Positions 33,286-44,416 of a stretch of DNA of 64,000 bases are shown one piece after another; position 1 is the first letter of the stretch, and the number at the start of each line of letters is the position of its first letter. The position numbers and the translations under genes were made by a program. The stretch lies in the NCBI RefSeq assembly GCF_963678635.1, contig NC_087070.1, forward strand, positions 37,265,109-37,329,108. The letters are read 5' to 3'. The notes below the pieces were generated by a model. That model saw only the letters and a program-made list of their open reading frames with translations, searched no databases and was not told the DNA's origin. This DNA comes from Symsagittifera roscoffensis (Eukaryota; Xenacoelomorpha; Acoela; Convolutidae).

Positions 33286-33600
33286 CTGGAGGTAATGCGC
33301 TTGCCTTTTAAACAAACCTAACTTCAGGGGTTCCAGTTCCGGCCGGATCTTGTTTTTTTTTCAGTGTCCGAAATTGAATTTTTTCGGAAAAAAATCATTA
33401 GTCTGATTTTATTTTGTCGGCTTATCTTTTTTTTCGGCTAAGTTCCAATCACACAATTTTGTGCGACGTAACCATTTTTCATTGTAGTCTCAAGTGTCGT
33501 TAATTAACTCCTGTAGTTGCTTAAAATTACTAAACCTGATTGGTATATAAGCCGTTTTTTCCTTGGTTTTTGTATTAGAAATTTTATTCTGCTTAAATGT
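33286..33600 (+). repeat. tRNA-like SINE, second copy
   Basis: GATCTGGAGGTAATGCGCTTGCC and GGTTCCAGTTCCGGCCGGATC correspond to the boxes at 14801-14910. The body blocks CCGAAATTGAATTTTTTCGG and TTTTGTCGGCTTA follow in the same order. Confidence 0.55.
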
Positions 33601-34278
33601 TTTTTGAAGCATCTTTCAACTTTCGCGTTTCGAAGAAATAATAGTTCTCGTTTAATCTTTGAAACTTAAGAACTTTTAATGGTTGTCAAATTTTTCAGAA
33701 AACAACTGAAATTTACAATGGAACATGCGAAAGGGTACGCAATGAAAATAGCGATATCGATCTGTATCGGATGGGAGGCGGTGCCTTAAGTAGGATAGTC
33801 CAAGTGCAAAAAGTGTGGAAGAGCAGAAAAACGAAGCAAAAATGATTTTTATAGGCTAATTGATAAAAAGCAATTATAAGAATCGCGTCAATATTGCAAA
33901 AAGATGAACAAATATTATTTAGTTTCAATAAATTCATTAAACTTATTTTTTATAGAATGTTAAAAAAATTTTAATTACCTTCAGTCAATTGATTAATAAT
34001 TTGTTCTCTCCATTGTTAACCTTGACGATTGACGATTCTTTTACTTGTTTCGTCGATTAGCTTGTTTAGTTCGATATTTCTCTTAGACTATTTCTGTATT
34101 TAGACCAATTTAGTCCTTGACCGGCCACGATCGTATAAGTCATCTGGTGATCGAAACACGTGTTATTATATATGGAACACTGATCAGTTTAATTATCTAA
34201 GTAGCACTCAGCAGCTCGACTTGCGTACGATGGTAGACTGAAAATATGATTGCATTTTATCTTTTTCATTTAAATGTT
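33601..34278. other. Intergenic, no gene seen
   Basis: No exon-like block; only short AT-rich open frames. Confidence 0.35.
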
Positions 34279-35410
34279 CCGGGTTGACCTCCATAGACCA
34301 AAAATGCTAATCATACAATTCCATAAACTAAGTCAATGAAAAAATACTAATCATGCTTATTTCATACATTTTGCTAAACTGGTGTCATAGATTTTCCAAA
34401 ATACTTTTTATCTTCTTTTGGCAAAAAATTCGGTGTATCGTACTAAATAAAAAACATTTTGTCAAAAAAAAAGATAATCATACAAACTCCATTTATAGAA
34501 CTTGTATGACCAGCATTTTTTTGATGTCGATAAAAAAACTTTCCAAGTAAAATTTAAATTGCCACAGTTTTTTTTAAACCGCAAATCGAATTTTGTACTC
34601 AAACATACAATTTTCAAAAACAAATTTTGCGTACAAATATTAATTTTTTTGTCTGCATTTCGTAGTCCTGGATACACAAAAAATGAATTTATTTTTCCAT
34701 TTTTCTGAATAACTTTTTTCAAACAGTCCTAAAACTCCTATTTCTTTTCTAGGGCGTATTTGTATATGCCTCTATCAATGTTTAAAAATTTGGATATCTT
34801 AACTTTTGAAAAAAAATCATCTTTGAAAATTTTTGCCAAAATTTTAAAGTTTGATGATTTTCAGTATATGATTTGTGAAAAAAACTCATACACAATTCAG
34901 GTCGTTTCCAATGCATTGTAAATGCCAGTAGATCAACCCTTTGGTGACTCCAGTCTTGAGTAAGCCATGGGTTTAGTCACTTGTATGCGGTCACGAACAC
35001 ATCTCAAAAATTTAGAGAAACAAAATTTTTAAACAATCAAATTTTTGGTTGATGAATAAACGCTTGTCCTACAATTTCCATATATGAAAAAATGCTTACC
35101 TTAGAGTGTATCTGTATCTATGGAAGTGTACGAAATTATATGATAAGCGTTTTTTACATTTATGGAAGTTGTAGAATAGGCATTTTTGGTCAACCCGGGT
35201 GTATGGCAGGTTTATTTATGTCTTGATCAATGTAAGATCATTTAAAATTTCTAATTTTGAAAAAAAGGAAAATGCTAGTCATACAATTTCCATATATGAA
35301 AAATCACTTATGAAAGACCTTTATTGTAGTTTTCTGTACTTATCGAATTGCATGAAAAGTGTATGATTTTCATACTTCCATATATGATTAGCATTTTTGG
35401 TCAAACCGGG
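34279..35410. mobile_element. TIR element (CCGGGTTGACC ends), copy 1
   Basis: The left end CCGGGTTGACC...CCAAAAATGCTAATCATA is the inverse of the right end (TATGATTAGCATTTTTGGTCAAACCGGG). A second inverse end at 35181-35199 shows a partial duplication of the 3' part inside the copy. The interior shares long blocks with 55179-56302. It has no long ORF, so it is non-autonomous. Confidence 0.65.
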
Positions 35411-36129
35411 AATTTAAAGTATGCCAATATCTTCAATCGTGTTCATTGTTTCAATCGCAACAGACATCTAAAAACTTATTCACTCAAGAGCCTTATCTAC
35501 AAGAATTTGCATAAGGGAAGAGATAGTTAATAGTTTTGGAGTTCCGCGAACAAAAATGATCTACAAATTTGCCAGATTCGCTAAGAATCTGTTGTCTCAG
35601 TTTTGAAAAATTACCAACAAACAGTTCAAGAAACTTTTTTGGGTTTTCAGTGCTCGATTTTCAAAAAATGAAACCAAACTCTTAAGATACAACAATCTTA
35701 AGTTTGATAAAAAATAGTCCAGTTTGTTTTATCGTCAGAACAAAATCTAATTCTGAAAATATATTTTTTTTGCGTCAAAAGCAGCTTTGCAGCTGTGCTA
35801 TTTGATGTCATAAACCTCTGATGTCATAAACCTATTTTTGAATTGAAACGAAACAAAAAACAGACGCATAGCTATAAAAACACAGAAATTTTAACTATAT
35901 TAATAAAAAAATTTTCTCATAATACTCATACAAACTGAAGTGTAAACGTATGTTCTTCTTAGCAAAAAAATTTTCGGAAATAAAATCGTCAACTAAGATG
36001 TGAATTTACATCCCACACACAAAACGAATCAACAGTCGAACAGAGAATGAAAGCTAGAGATTATTCGTTTTTACTGCTGCGCTTTTTGATTCGGATTTAT
36101 TGCTTGAAATCTTTGACTTTTTTCATCAA

Positions 36130-39100
36130 AATGGCCGAAAATAGTCCAATAAATTACCTCGATTTATTGAAAAACCTTCCCCCAGATTCCAATATTGACC
36201 CCAGATTAATGATTTCTATTATCACTAACATTTTGACCAGATTTGTTTCTCTTGAAAAAAAAAATAAATGAAAGAACCAAGGAAATAATTGAGTTAAGAA
36301 CAATGTTTTTGATCTCGAAAAGCGAGTAAATTTTCAGCAAAGATATTCGAGTAAAGATTGCTTAAAATTTTTTGAAATTTGATATCAACCCACACTCCAC
36401 CAACCTGATTCCTGACAAGTGGAACCTAGTTTACCATTATTTTGGTGGCTATCTGTTATCAAGGCATGTCATCCTCTTCCGACACGCAAGGATTCTAGTA
36501 AAAACGTTCCAATTATTATGAAATTTGTCTACTTTTCGGACAAATATGAGTTTTTTGGAAAAAGGCGTATCTTATCTGGGAAGAAGAGTGTACAGGGAAA
36601 AGGCATATTTGGAATGAACGTTTGTCGAAATCAGATATGGAAATTAAAAGGAAATGCGATGACATGAATCTTCTTACAACGACTCATAACCGCCAAATGA
36701 AAGTTTTTTGCCAACGGCCAAATGGTTCAATTTAATCCCAAAGTGTAAATAGTCTTGCTGGAGTGGAGCAACTAGCTAATATTGCAGTCAAAAAACAGAT
36801 CAGTCAAAACCGACCAGGCTATCACAACTAATCTCGGGCAGTTCTCAAGACGCTAACAAATAAGTTCACTAATTTTGATTGAATTTTTTTGAAGTTTATT
36901 ACGAGAGAAATGTAGAAGAACGTCATATGGAAATTGTTTTTTAATATAAAGTCCCTTAGATGCCATCATGATCAACTCGTTATAGATATTAATCAGGTAG
37001 AACAAAAACTTTTTAATATTGCACTTTGCGAAACCTGGCTGTGTTATAATAATTATCTGAATCTCTATCATCTTGATGGCTACCATCTCTCAATTTCTAA
37101 GCACCGAAAGTATCAACGATGTGATGGATGAGCGTTTTATGTGCGCGATGACATGAATTTTCAGTTAAATAAAGTGGAGGTTAATATCGAATGCATAAAC
37201 ATATTTCTTGTGTATAAATTAGTCAAGATCAATAGTTTCGTTGTCTATAAACCACCACAGAGCAAAAATGAAGATTTTTGAATCAATTTGAGAGTTACCT
37301 TCTGTAGTTAAATGCTTGGAAAAGTAATTTTTTTGTTTGTGGAGGTTTTAATATCAACACATTAGATTGCAAGCCAATTTCTAAACCTTGTATCAATCTA
37401 ATTAAAAGCTGTGGTGCGCATATTTTAAGTAGCAATCAAACTCGCATTATTCCAACATCGAGTGAATGAATTGATCACTTAGTATTTAATTTTGATGCCA
37501 ACATAAAAACACTGGATTCAAATATTGTGATCATTTTTCTTTATTTATATCTGGGTGACCAGCAAGAAAATGAAGATTACTTCTATAGAAATCTTTTTTT
37601 TTCAGAATGTCATTCCTCTTAGAAAATAAATTTGCGAAATTTTTGAAGCTTAGTGATTCCATTGAGAAATAATGTCTGTTAGTTGAATCTATAACCTAAA
37701 ATTGATGGTTTTGCGCCCTTAGAAAAATCGCTATCACAAAAACAGTCATGGGTTACCGATTAAATCAAAAAAGTCCTCAAAAACCGCAATCGGCTTTTCA
37801 GGAAATGGTTAAAAATCCTACTGAATCGAATAAATTGAAATATTTTTGAGCTAGAAGTTTAGCAACGAAGGTAAAAGAGACGAAAAAAAGAGTTCATTGT
37901 GACAAAAATGTTGGGACGGTGGGAACGGTAGAAATTCAAAAACGCTGTTCTAGGTCTTTAATGCATTTTGTAAAGGAAACTCCAGAAACACGAGTTTTTT
38001 GGATGCTGATGTTTTCAAAGATTTTTTTGCCTCAATTTGCGAGAAACTGAGAAACCCTGCGTTTGATTACAAACAAGTGGTAAGTTAAATAGATCGCATC
38101 GAAAAAGCAATGGTTTTTAATGATATTACCCTCAAAGAAATTGAAAATGACATGTGTATGTTGAAGAACAAAGGTTCAAATGGTCATGATAGCAAAAAAA
38201 AAATTAAAAATTATCTCTGCCTGTAATTTCTGAAAGAATTTGCAGCCTTTTCAACCAGTGCGTTAGCAGTGGTTATTTTCTTCAAGGCTTAAGAGTTGCA
38301 AAAGTTATGCCCCCTTTTTTAGGGAGGTTTATCAGAATCTCTGGAAAATTGTTGACTTTTTAGTTTACTCGGTTCAATCAGCAAAATTTCCGAAAATTTA
38401 GTATTCAATAGAGTGTATAACTTTGCTAACAAACAGAAGGTTCGTTATGAAAAACAGTTTAAATTTCTAAAGAAAAAGTCATGCGTGGTCTCTTTAATCA
38501 AGTTCACAGAACTTATTAGAAAGGGATGAGACAAAAAATGGTAGGTCTCAAAATTGCGTTTGATGCCATGAATCATGATCGTCTTTTGGCAAAATACAGA
38601 AATACGGCTATAGAAATTGGTTTCAATGTCTTCTGAAAAATTACTTTACACAACGTTTTCAATTTTGTTCAAACTGGGGAAAAACGTCTTCCAGGCGCTC
38701 TAAAATTTATGGAGCACCGCAAGGGTCAGTTCTAATTTTAATGAATTTTATTTTTCAATATATATAAATTATCATCTGAAAACTGCTGAAGGATCTGAGG
38801 TAGTTCTATTTGCTGATGTTATCACAATATGCAAAGCAGAAAAAAATTATTGCCATAGCTTTGATAGCTCGTTAAATAAAGTGGATAGATGGTTCAAAGC
38901 GAAGGGACTTGGTTTCAATCCTGGTAAAACTCAAATGATGTAACTTGCTAGTAGTTTTTCAAAAGAACATTTTGCTTTTCTTCCTTCAGCTCAAATTACA
39001 AATGTGTGTAAATTTTTAGGCGTTTTTGTTGATGAAAAACTTTTCTCAAAATTCACATTGAACAGGTGTGCAAAAAATTAACTAAATTTTGTGGCTTTGT

Positions 39101-39250
39101 CTGGAAAACTAGGTATAATATATTTAAACAGCAGATGCTTTGTTTTTACAAAGCATATGTAATTCTTACAATCAATTATGGAATTTTAATACACGGCAAT
39201 AAATCCCAATCTCAGATAATGATTTATATCAATTTAAAATCCATTTAAGC
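36130..39250 (+). mobile_element. Nearly full-length but broken LINE (ORF1, endonuclease, RT)
   Basis: All parts lie on the + strand in LINE order. ORF1-like protein at about 36130-36730 has an EKRVNFQQRYSSKDCL coiled-coil end and an RRM-like IIMKFVYFSDKY...RRILSGK block. The APE endonuclease at 36940-37560 has FNIKSLRCHHDQL, IALCETWL, GGFNINTLD, TRIIPTSS and IDHLVFNFDAN; the DHF step is eroded. RT at 38100-39000 has SNGHD, LKVAK...P-LF, SLLGSISKISE, FDAMNHDRLL and a degraded FAD-box near 38810. The C-terminal region at 39000-39250 has KKLTKFCGFVWKTR...YKAYVILTINYGI. Many stops and frameshifts; not active. The domain style is that of the CR1/Jockey-like group. Confidence 0.85.
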
Positions 39251-39254
39251 GCGT

Positions 39255-42200
39255 GAAATGTACATTGTTAATTTAAACAAACGTTGTTTTTCATCGGGTG
39301 CGATCCCCGACTACTTGACTTGAACGCGCATAAAATTTCCGCTTCATAAAAAATTGTAATATGAAAATTAACAACTATGGCTAACACCTCAAAATGCGTC
39401 CAATTAAAGTTTTGAAACCATATGTTTGCACGTCTGTATAATTATTCGAACTTACTAAAACAAGGTTTTAGATAAATAATTGGATTTTTGCGATTTTTGA
39501 CTGTTGGTATCTTTGTACGTTCAGTTCGTTTCTTATAATTTTGTGAAAGAATGAAGCTCACAAAACATGTTAATGAGAATTAGTTTCAAATTTGGCTTTA
39601 TTTCGGTTGCTCACTCAGCGGAAGCCTAGCAATTACCTAGCAATTACTTGAGCAAAACTTATTCCTAATCAATCGAGTCTTGATTTATAGTAAACTCATT
39701 TTTTTCCGCCACATCGATCTTACTTACAGATAAAAATTACCCCGGCAAGATCAAATGTCATAAGTTCGAATACATAAATACATTTTTCATTTTTTTTCTA
39801 CTTTATAAGTTTTTAGGCTTAAATGGGATCAACTTATAATTTTTCAACTTTGTGAGCTGATTTTGCGTTTATTGAAAAAAAAAACACAATACACCCCTAA
39901 AAATCCAAAAACTTTAGAATTTTCTGAACTGAAAGTCCATCCAAATCGAATTGAATTGATTTTTAAGACCTAAATCGATCAAAAACTTCCAAGAAAGATT
40001 GATTTAAATCCTTTTAAAATGGGTTTAAGCGAGATTTGGATGGATTTAAGTGAGTTTCGGATGTATTCTAGGGAGTCCGAAAAACCATCCAAATTGATAT
40101 AAATCGATTTTTTTAGACACCAAAATTGATCTAAACTTTTCAAAAAAGATCGATTCAAATCGATTTAAAACCACTTTAAGTTCATAAAATGTACAATGCT
40201 AATCATTTTCGATCAATTTAATATCGGTTTACAATCAATTCAAATCGCTCCAAAACCATTTTTGACAATGCGAGTACCGCTAAACAGAGATCGCTTACAG
40301 TTATACTTGTGCAGGCTTTTAACTATTTAAAACAAAATGACTTGATACCTGTTAAAAAACATGAAAGTGACAAGTTGGCTGTTTTGAGATTTTTTAAACA
40401 TTTTTTTTTTCAAATTTACCTAAAAGACAATCAGGACCTCTATAAAATGTTTTTTTTTTAATCTTCAGCCCTTAAATTAGTTTGTTTGGTGAGTTAATGC
40501 TGGCTGTCTTCTCTTTAATCTCCAAGATATCCTTCTCGATGAGCAGTACTGATCGTTAGGATCTCCCTCCAGACATAATATATTGCTTTTGGCGTTGTAA
40601 ATGTAGCTGGTAAACTCAAATTTTAAGTTTCAAAAGTGAGGCTGCTTTGCAGTCTATTTATCTCATTATCCGTTTATTTATAATGTAGTTGAAAAAAAAT
40701 CTTAGTGTTCCAAAACAATTGTCAAATTTTCACGATCTTAGCAGCTATGATCTTAAGAGTACTCCCACAGAAATTTTTCAGTCTAAACCTATTTAAATAA
40801 ACGTTCTTTTTCATCTGGTGTAAGCCACAACTACTTGAAGTGAACGCGCATAAATTTTCCGCTTCATGAAGAATTGTAATATGAATATTAGCATCTATGG
40901 CTAACATCTCAAAATGCGTTCCGTTAAAGTATTGAAACAATCTGTTCTCACATTTGTATGTTTATTCGCATTTTTTTAAGCAAATTGTGAGATAATTCAA
41001 TGATTTTTGCAAAATTTTGACTATTGATATCTTTGTACGTTCAGTTCGTTTCTTGCCAATTTGTGAAAGTATGAAGCTCATAAAACATGTTAATGAGAAT
41101 TAGTTTCAAATTTGGCTTTATTTCGGTTGCTCACTCAGCGGAAGCCTAGCAATTACCTAGCAATTACTTGAGCAAAACTTATTCCTAATCAATCGAGTCT
41201 TGATTTATAGTAAATTCAATTTTCTCCGCCACATCGATCTTACTTACAGATACAAATTACCCCGGCAAGATCAAATGTCATAAGTTCGAATACATTTTTC
41301 AATTTTTTCTATTTTATAAGTTTTTAGGCTTAAATGGGATCAACTTATAATTTTTCAACTTTGTGAGCTGATTTCGCGTTTTTTGAAAAAAACACAATCC
41401 CCCTCACTACCTCTAGAATTCTAATAAATGAAAAATTTACATTTTTCTGAAGTGAAAGTCCATCCAAATCGAATGAAATTCATTTTTAAGACCTAAATTG
41501 ATCAAAATTTTCCAAAAAAAGATTGATTTAAATCCATTTAAAATGGATTTAAGCGAGATTTGGATGGATTTAAGTGAGTTTCGGATGTATTCTAGTTAGT
41601 CCAAAAACCCATCCAAATCGATATAAATCGATTTTTTAGACACCAAAATTGATCTAAATTTTTCAAAAAAGATCGATTTAAATCGATTTAAAACCACTTT
41701 AAGTTCGTAAAATGTACATTGCTAATCAATTTGGATCAATTTAAAACCGATTTAAAATCAATTTAAATCGATTCGAATCCATTTTTGTCAATGCGAGTAC
41801 CGCTAAACATAGATCGCTCACTTCCAGTTATACTTGTGCAGGCTTTTAACTATTTAAAACAAATTGACTTGATACCTGTTAAAATACATGAAAGTCACAA
41901 TTTGGCTGTTTGAGATTTTTTAAACATTTTTTTTCCAAATTTACCTAAAAGACAATCAGGACCTCTATAAACTGTTTTTCAACTTCAGCCCTTACATTAG
42001 TTTGTTTGGTGAGTTAATGCAGGCTGTCTTCTCTTTAATCTCCAAGATATCCTATGGCTAACATCTCAAAATGCGTTCCGTTAAAGTTTTGAAACAATCT
42101 GTTCTCACATCTCTATATTTATTCGCATTTTTTAATTCAAATTGTTAGATGATTCAATGATTTTTGCAAAATTTTGACTATTGGTATCTTTGTACGTTCA

Positions 42201-42640
42201 GTTCGTTTCTTGTCAATTTGTGAAAGTATGAAGCTCATAAAACATGTTAATGAGAATTAGTTTCAAAATCGGCTTTATTTTGGATGCTCAGCGGAAGCCT
42301 AGCAGTTACCTAGCAATAACTTGAACAAAATTTATACTTACTCATTCGAGTCTTGATTTATAGTAAATTTAATCCGCAAATCTGTAAACTTAAGCAGGTT
42401 TATGATCCGCAAATTTTCTCTGGCACACATGTGTTACAGATAACAACTACCCCGACAAGATCAAATGTCATAAGTTCGAATACATTTTCCATTTTTTTAA
42501 CTTTATGTTCCAAATTTTTGGGCGTAAGAGAAATCGACTTATAATTTGTCGACTTGGTGATCTAACTTTGTGTTTTTTGAAGAAAAAAATTTAACCCACC
42601 TCTTTACCTCTAGAAACCCAAAAAGATAAAATTTTTAGAA
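39255..42640 (+). repeat. Three direct repeats of about 1.2-1.5 kb
   Basis: The same order of blocks recurs: CTATGGCTAACACCTC at 39375, 40895 and 42052; TTTGTACGTTCAGTTCGTTTCTT; GAGAATTAGTTTCAAATTTGGC; and GCGGAAGCCTAGCAATTACC. Unit 2 joins unit 3 abruptly at 42050. Unit 3 lacks its first part and its AATCGATTT block. Units start right after the LINE, so the array may have grown from a LINE-associated tail or be an independent satellite. Confidence 0.75.
39940..40265 (+). repeat. AATCGATTTAAATC-rich palindromic tract
   Basis: Many overlapping variants of GATTTAAATCGATTT and ATCCAAATCGAT occur. The tract recurs at 41455-41795 in unit 2 and at 49490-49680 and 50095-50335. Low-complexity and self-complementary at many points. 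Confidence 0.6.
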
Positions 42641-42811
42641 TTTCAGAACTTATATTTTCAAGTTTTTCATGACAACAATTTTGTAGTCAGCTCAACGAGA
42701 GTTTTCTCCAATTTTGTCGTCTCAATAAAATTCTTAAAATGTTTATTCCACTAAAACTGTGTGGCTGAACGTATATTTCTGAAATTGAACAGCATTCGAT
42801 ACAAAATTATA

Positions 42812-43310
42812 CAAGACTGCTCGCATCAGGGCGAAATGATTGTTCCGACTGCCTTTTAAGGTTTATGGAGCAGTAATAACATTAAAAAAATCCAAAATTT
42901 GAAACTTTTTCTATAAAAATTATCACCCGCACGTCATATGAACTACGGTGCACATGCAATTGGAGTTATTTCTCGGTTTAAGGTAGCCGGTGGGCGTGCT
43001 ACGCGCGCGTCGCCGCTTTACGGCGATAACCGGCTCTAATTTTCGTATAGAGTCCTACCTTCTGTTGGCAAGCTCGCAACACGTTGGCGCGACTGCGGTG
43101 GTCAATATTATTGGCTGTATTGTCTCTGGCTGAACTGTCTGCATACTTTTGGCTGAATTGTCTGAACTTCAAATCGGCTGAATTGTCTTTGGCCGAATTG
43201 TCTGGACGCGATAAAATACAAAAGAATAGATATCGCTCCTTACAACAAATCATTTATGGCAAATAAGCTTCTTTCAACCAGTTTGGAATGGTTTCTAAAA
43301 CGGATTAAAT
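42812..43310 (-). mobile_element. Helentron-like element, copy 4, interrupted and truncated
   Basis: The 3' end (AAGACTGCTCGCATCAGGGCGAAATG) is at the left. At about 42953-43212 a foreign GC-rich segment interrupts the element. Element sequence resumes (TATCGCTCCTTACAACAAATC, then AAGCTTCTTTCAACCAG) and stops near 43310, so the 5' part is missing. Confidence 0.6.
42953..43212. other. GC-rich insert with nested hairpins and 13-mer repeats
   Basis: AGCCGGT/ACCGGCT (near 42984 and 43027) encloses TCGCCG-CTTTA-CGGCGA. Five 13-base repeats of consensus GGCTGAATTGTCT follow at 43113, 43128, 43151, 43176 and 43191. Composition is clearly unlike the AT-rich surroundings. The insert splits Helentron-like copy 4. 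Confidence 0.6.
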
Positions 43311-43510
43311 CATCGATAATTTTCTTTTAAATATTTTTCACAATTTTTGGTTAGGTCGCTCTGTAAGTTGTTTCATTTTCCGTCAGCTATCTTGCAATGC
43401 CATGTTTATGTGGTATCTCAAGTTGACAAGTGAAGTTGTGCTATTTCCTATGCAACCAAATAAAGCTGTGCAATTCGCAAGGAAAAATTCATTTATAATG
43501 CAAGGTCTTT

Positions 43511-44019
43511 ATTATTGTTCCGACTTTCGTAATGAAAGTAACGGAATATTTGTGCTGGGGGCGGGTTTTTCTCTTCAGTCAAAATTCGACTTTTTAACTA
43601 GCCATTTTTGACGGAATTTTTTAATATCATTCGAAAGCTTTTGTTTTTTGAACTTAAATTTGAAAAAATATTCCACCTGTGATCATTTTTCGTAAAGTTA
43701 TGGGGGTTAAAGATCGCCATTTTGACCAATTTGGAACAACTAACGCCCAATATTTTTCGCACTGTTAACGCGTAAGCGGAGATTTAATCCGTCTTAGAAA
43801 TAAAACTAAATTGGTTCAAAGAAGCTTATTTGCCATAATTGATTTGTTATTAGGAGTAAAATTTATCACTTCGTTGTGAATATGACATGTGGGGGGATGT
43901 TTTCACAAAAAACTCAATTTTTTTTAAATACATTTAAATTTTTCATGTTATCACTGCTCCATAGACTTTAAAAAGTAGTCGGAACATTCAGGGCTTCGCC
44001 CTGATACGACCAGTCTTGT
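43511..44019 (+). mobile_element. Helentron-like element, copy 5
   Basis: Begins TTGTTCCGACTTTCGTAATGAAAG and ends GTAGTCGGAACATTCAGGGC, then TTCGCCCTGATACG and CCAGTCTTG. It has the clearest terminal set: GTTCCGACT/AGTCGGAAC and a perfect CAGGGC-TTC-GCCCTG stem. It faces copy 4, 200 bases away. Confidence 0.7.
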
Positions 44020-44416
44020 GTTAACTTAACTATCACTACCGTGTTTTTTATAGCTCTTAGTTTTTGTAAATTTTTCAAATAAATTTATGTTAATTTATTA
44101 TATACTTGCGACTAAAAAGAAGTTTGACGATGGGTTACAATATCAAAATTTCGAAATTGGAGATCGCTGGGTTTTCAAACGATTCAGTTTTTAGCTTTTA
44201 TCATATAGTTGAAATGTTTGGAGTTGAAGTTCGAAACATTTAAGTTTTAAAAATTTTTCTGGCTTTTAATTTAACTCAATTGAACAAAACGATAACTTCT
44301 GTCTGACTGATAATGTAATCCATCGCTTAGCTTTGTTTGCAGTTCGCTTCACCAATCATTATATTTTTTATACTGATAGACTTCATCTCGAGTTCCATTG
44401 TTCCCTGATTGTTTGT

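Noticed and set aside
39375..42100. A CRISPR-like or phage-type repeat array
   Set aside because: Units are over 1 kb, diverged, without short regularly spaced spacers, and the host is clearly eukaryotic.
42999..43253. An 84-codon - strand frame with a repeated DNSA-like pattern
   Set aside because: The periodic residues come from the 13-mer DNA repeats in the GC-rich insert; no other sign of coding.
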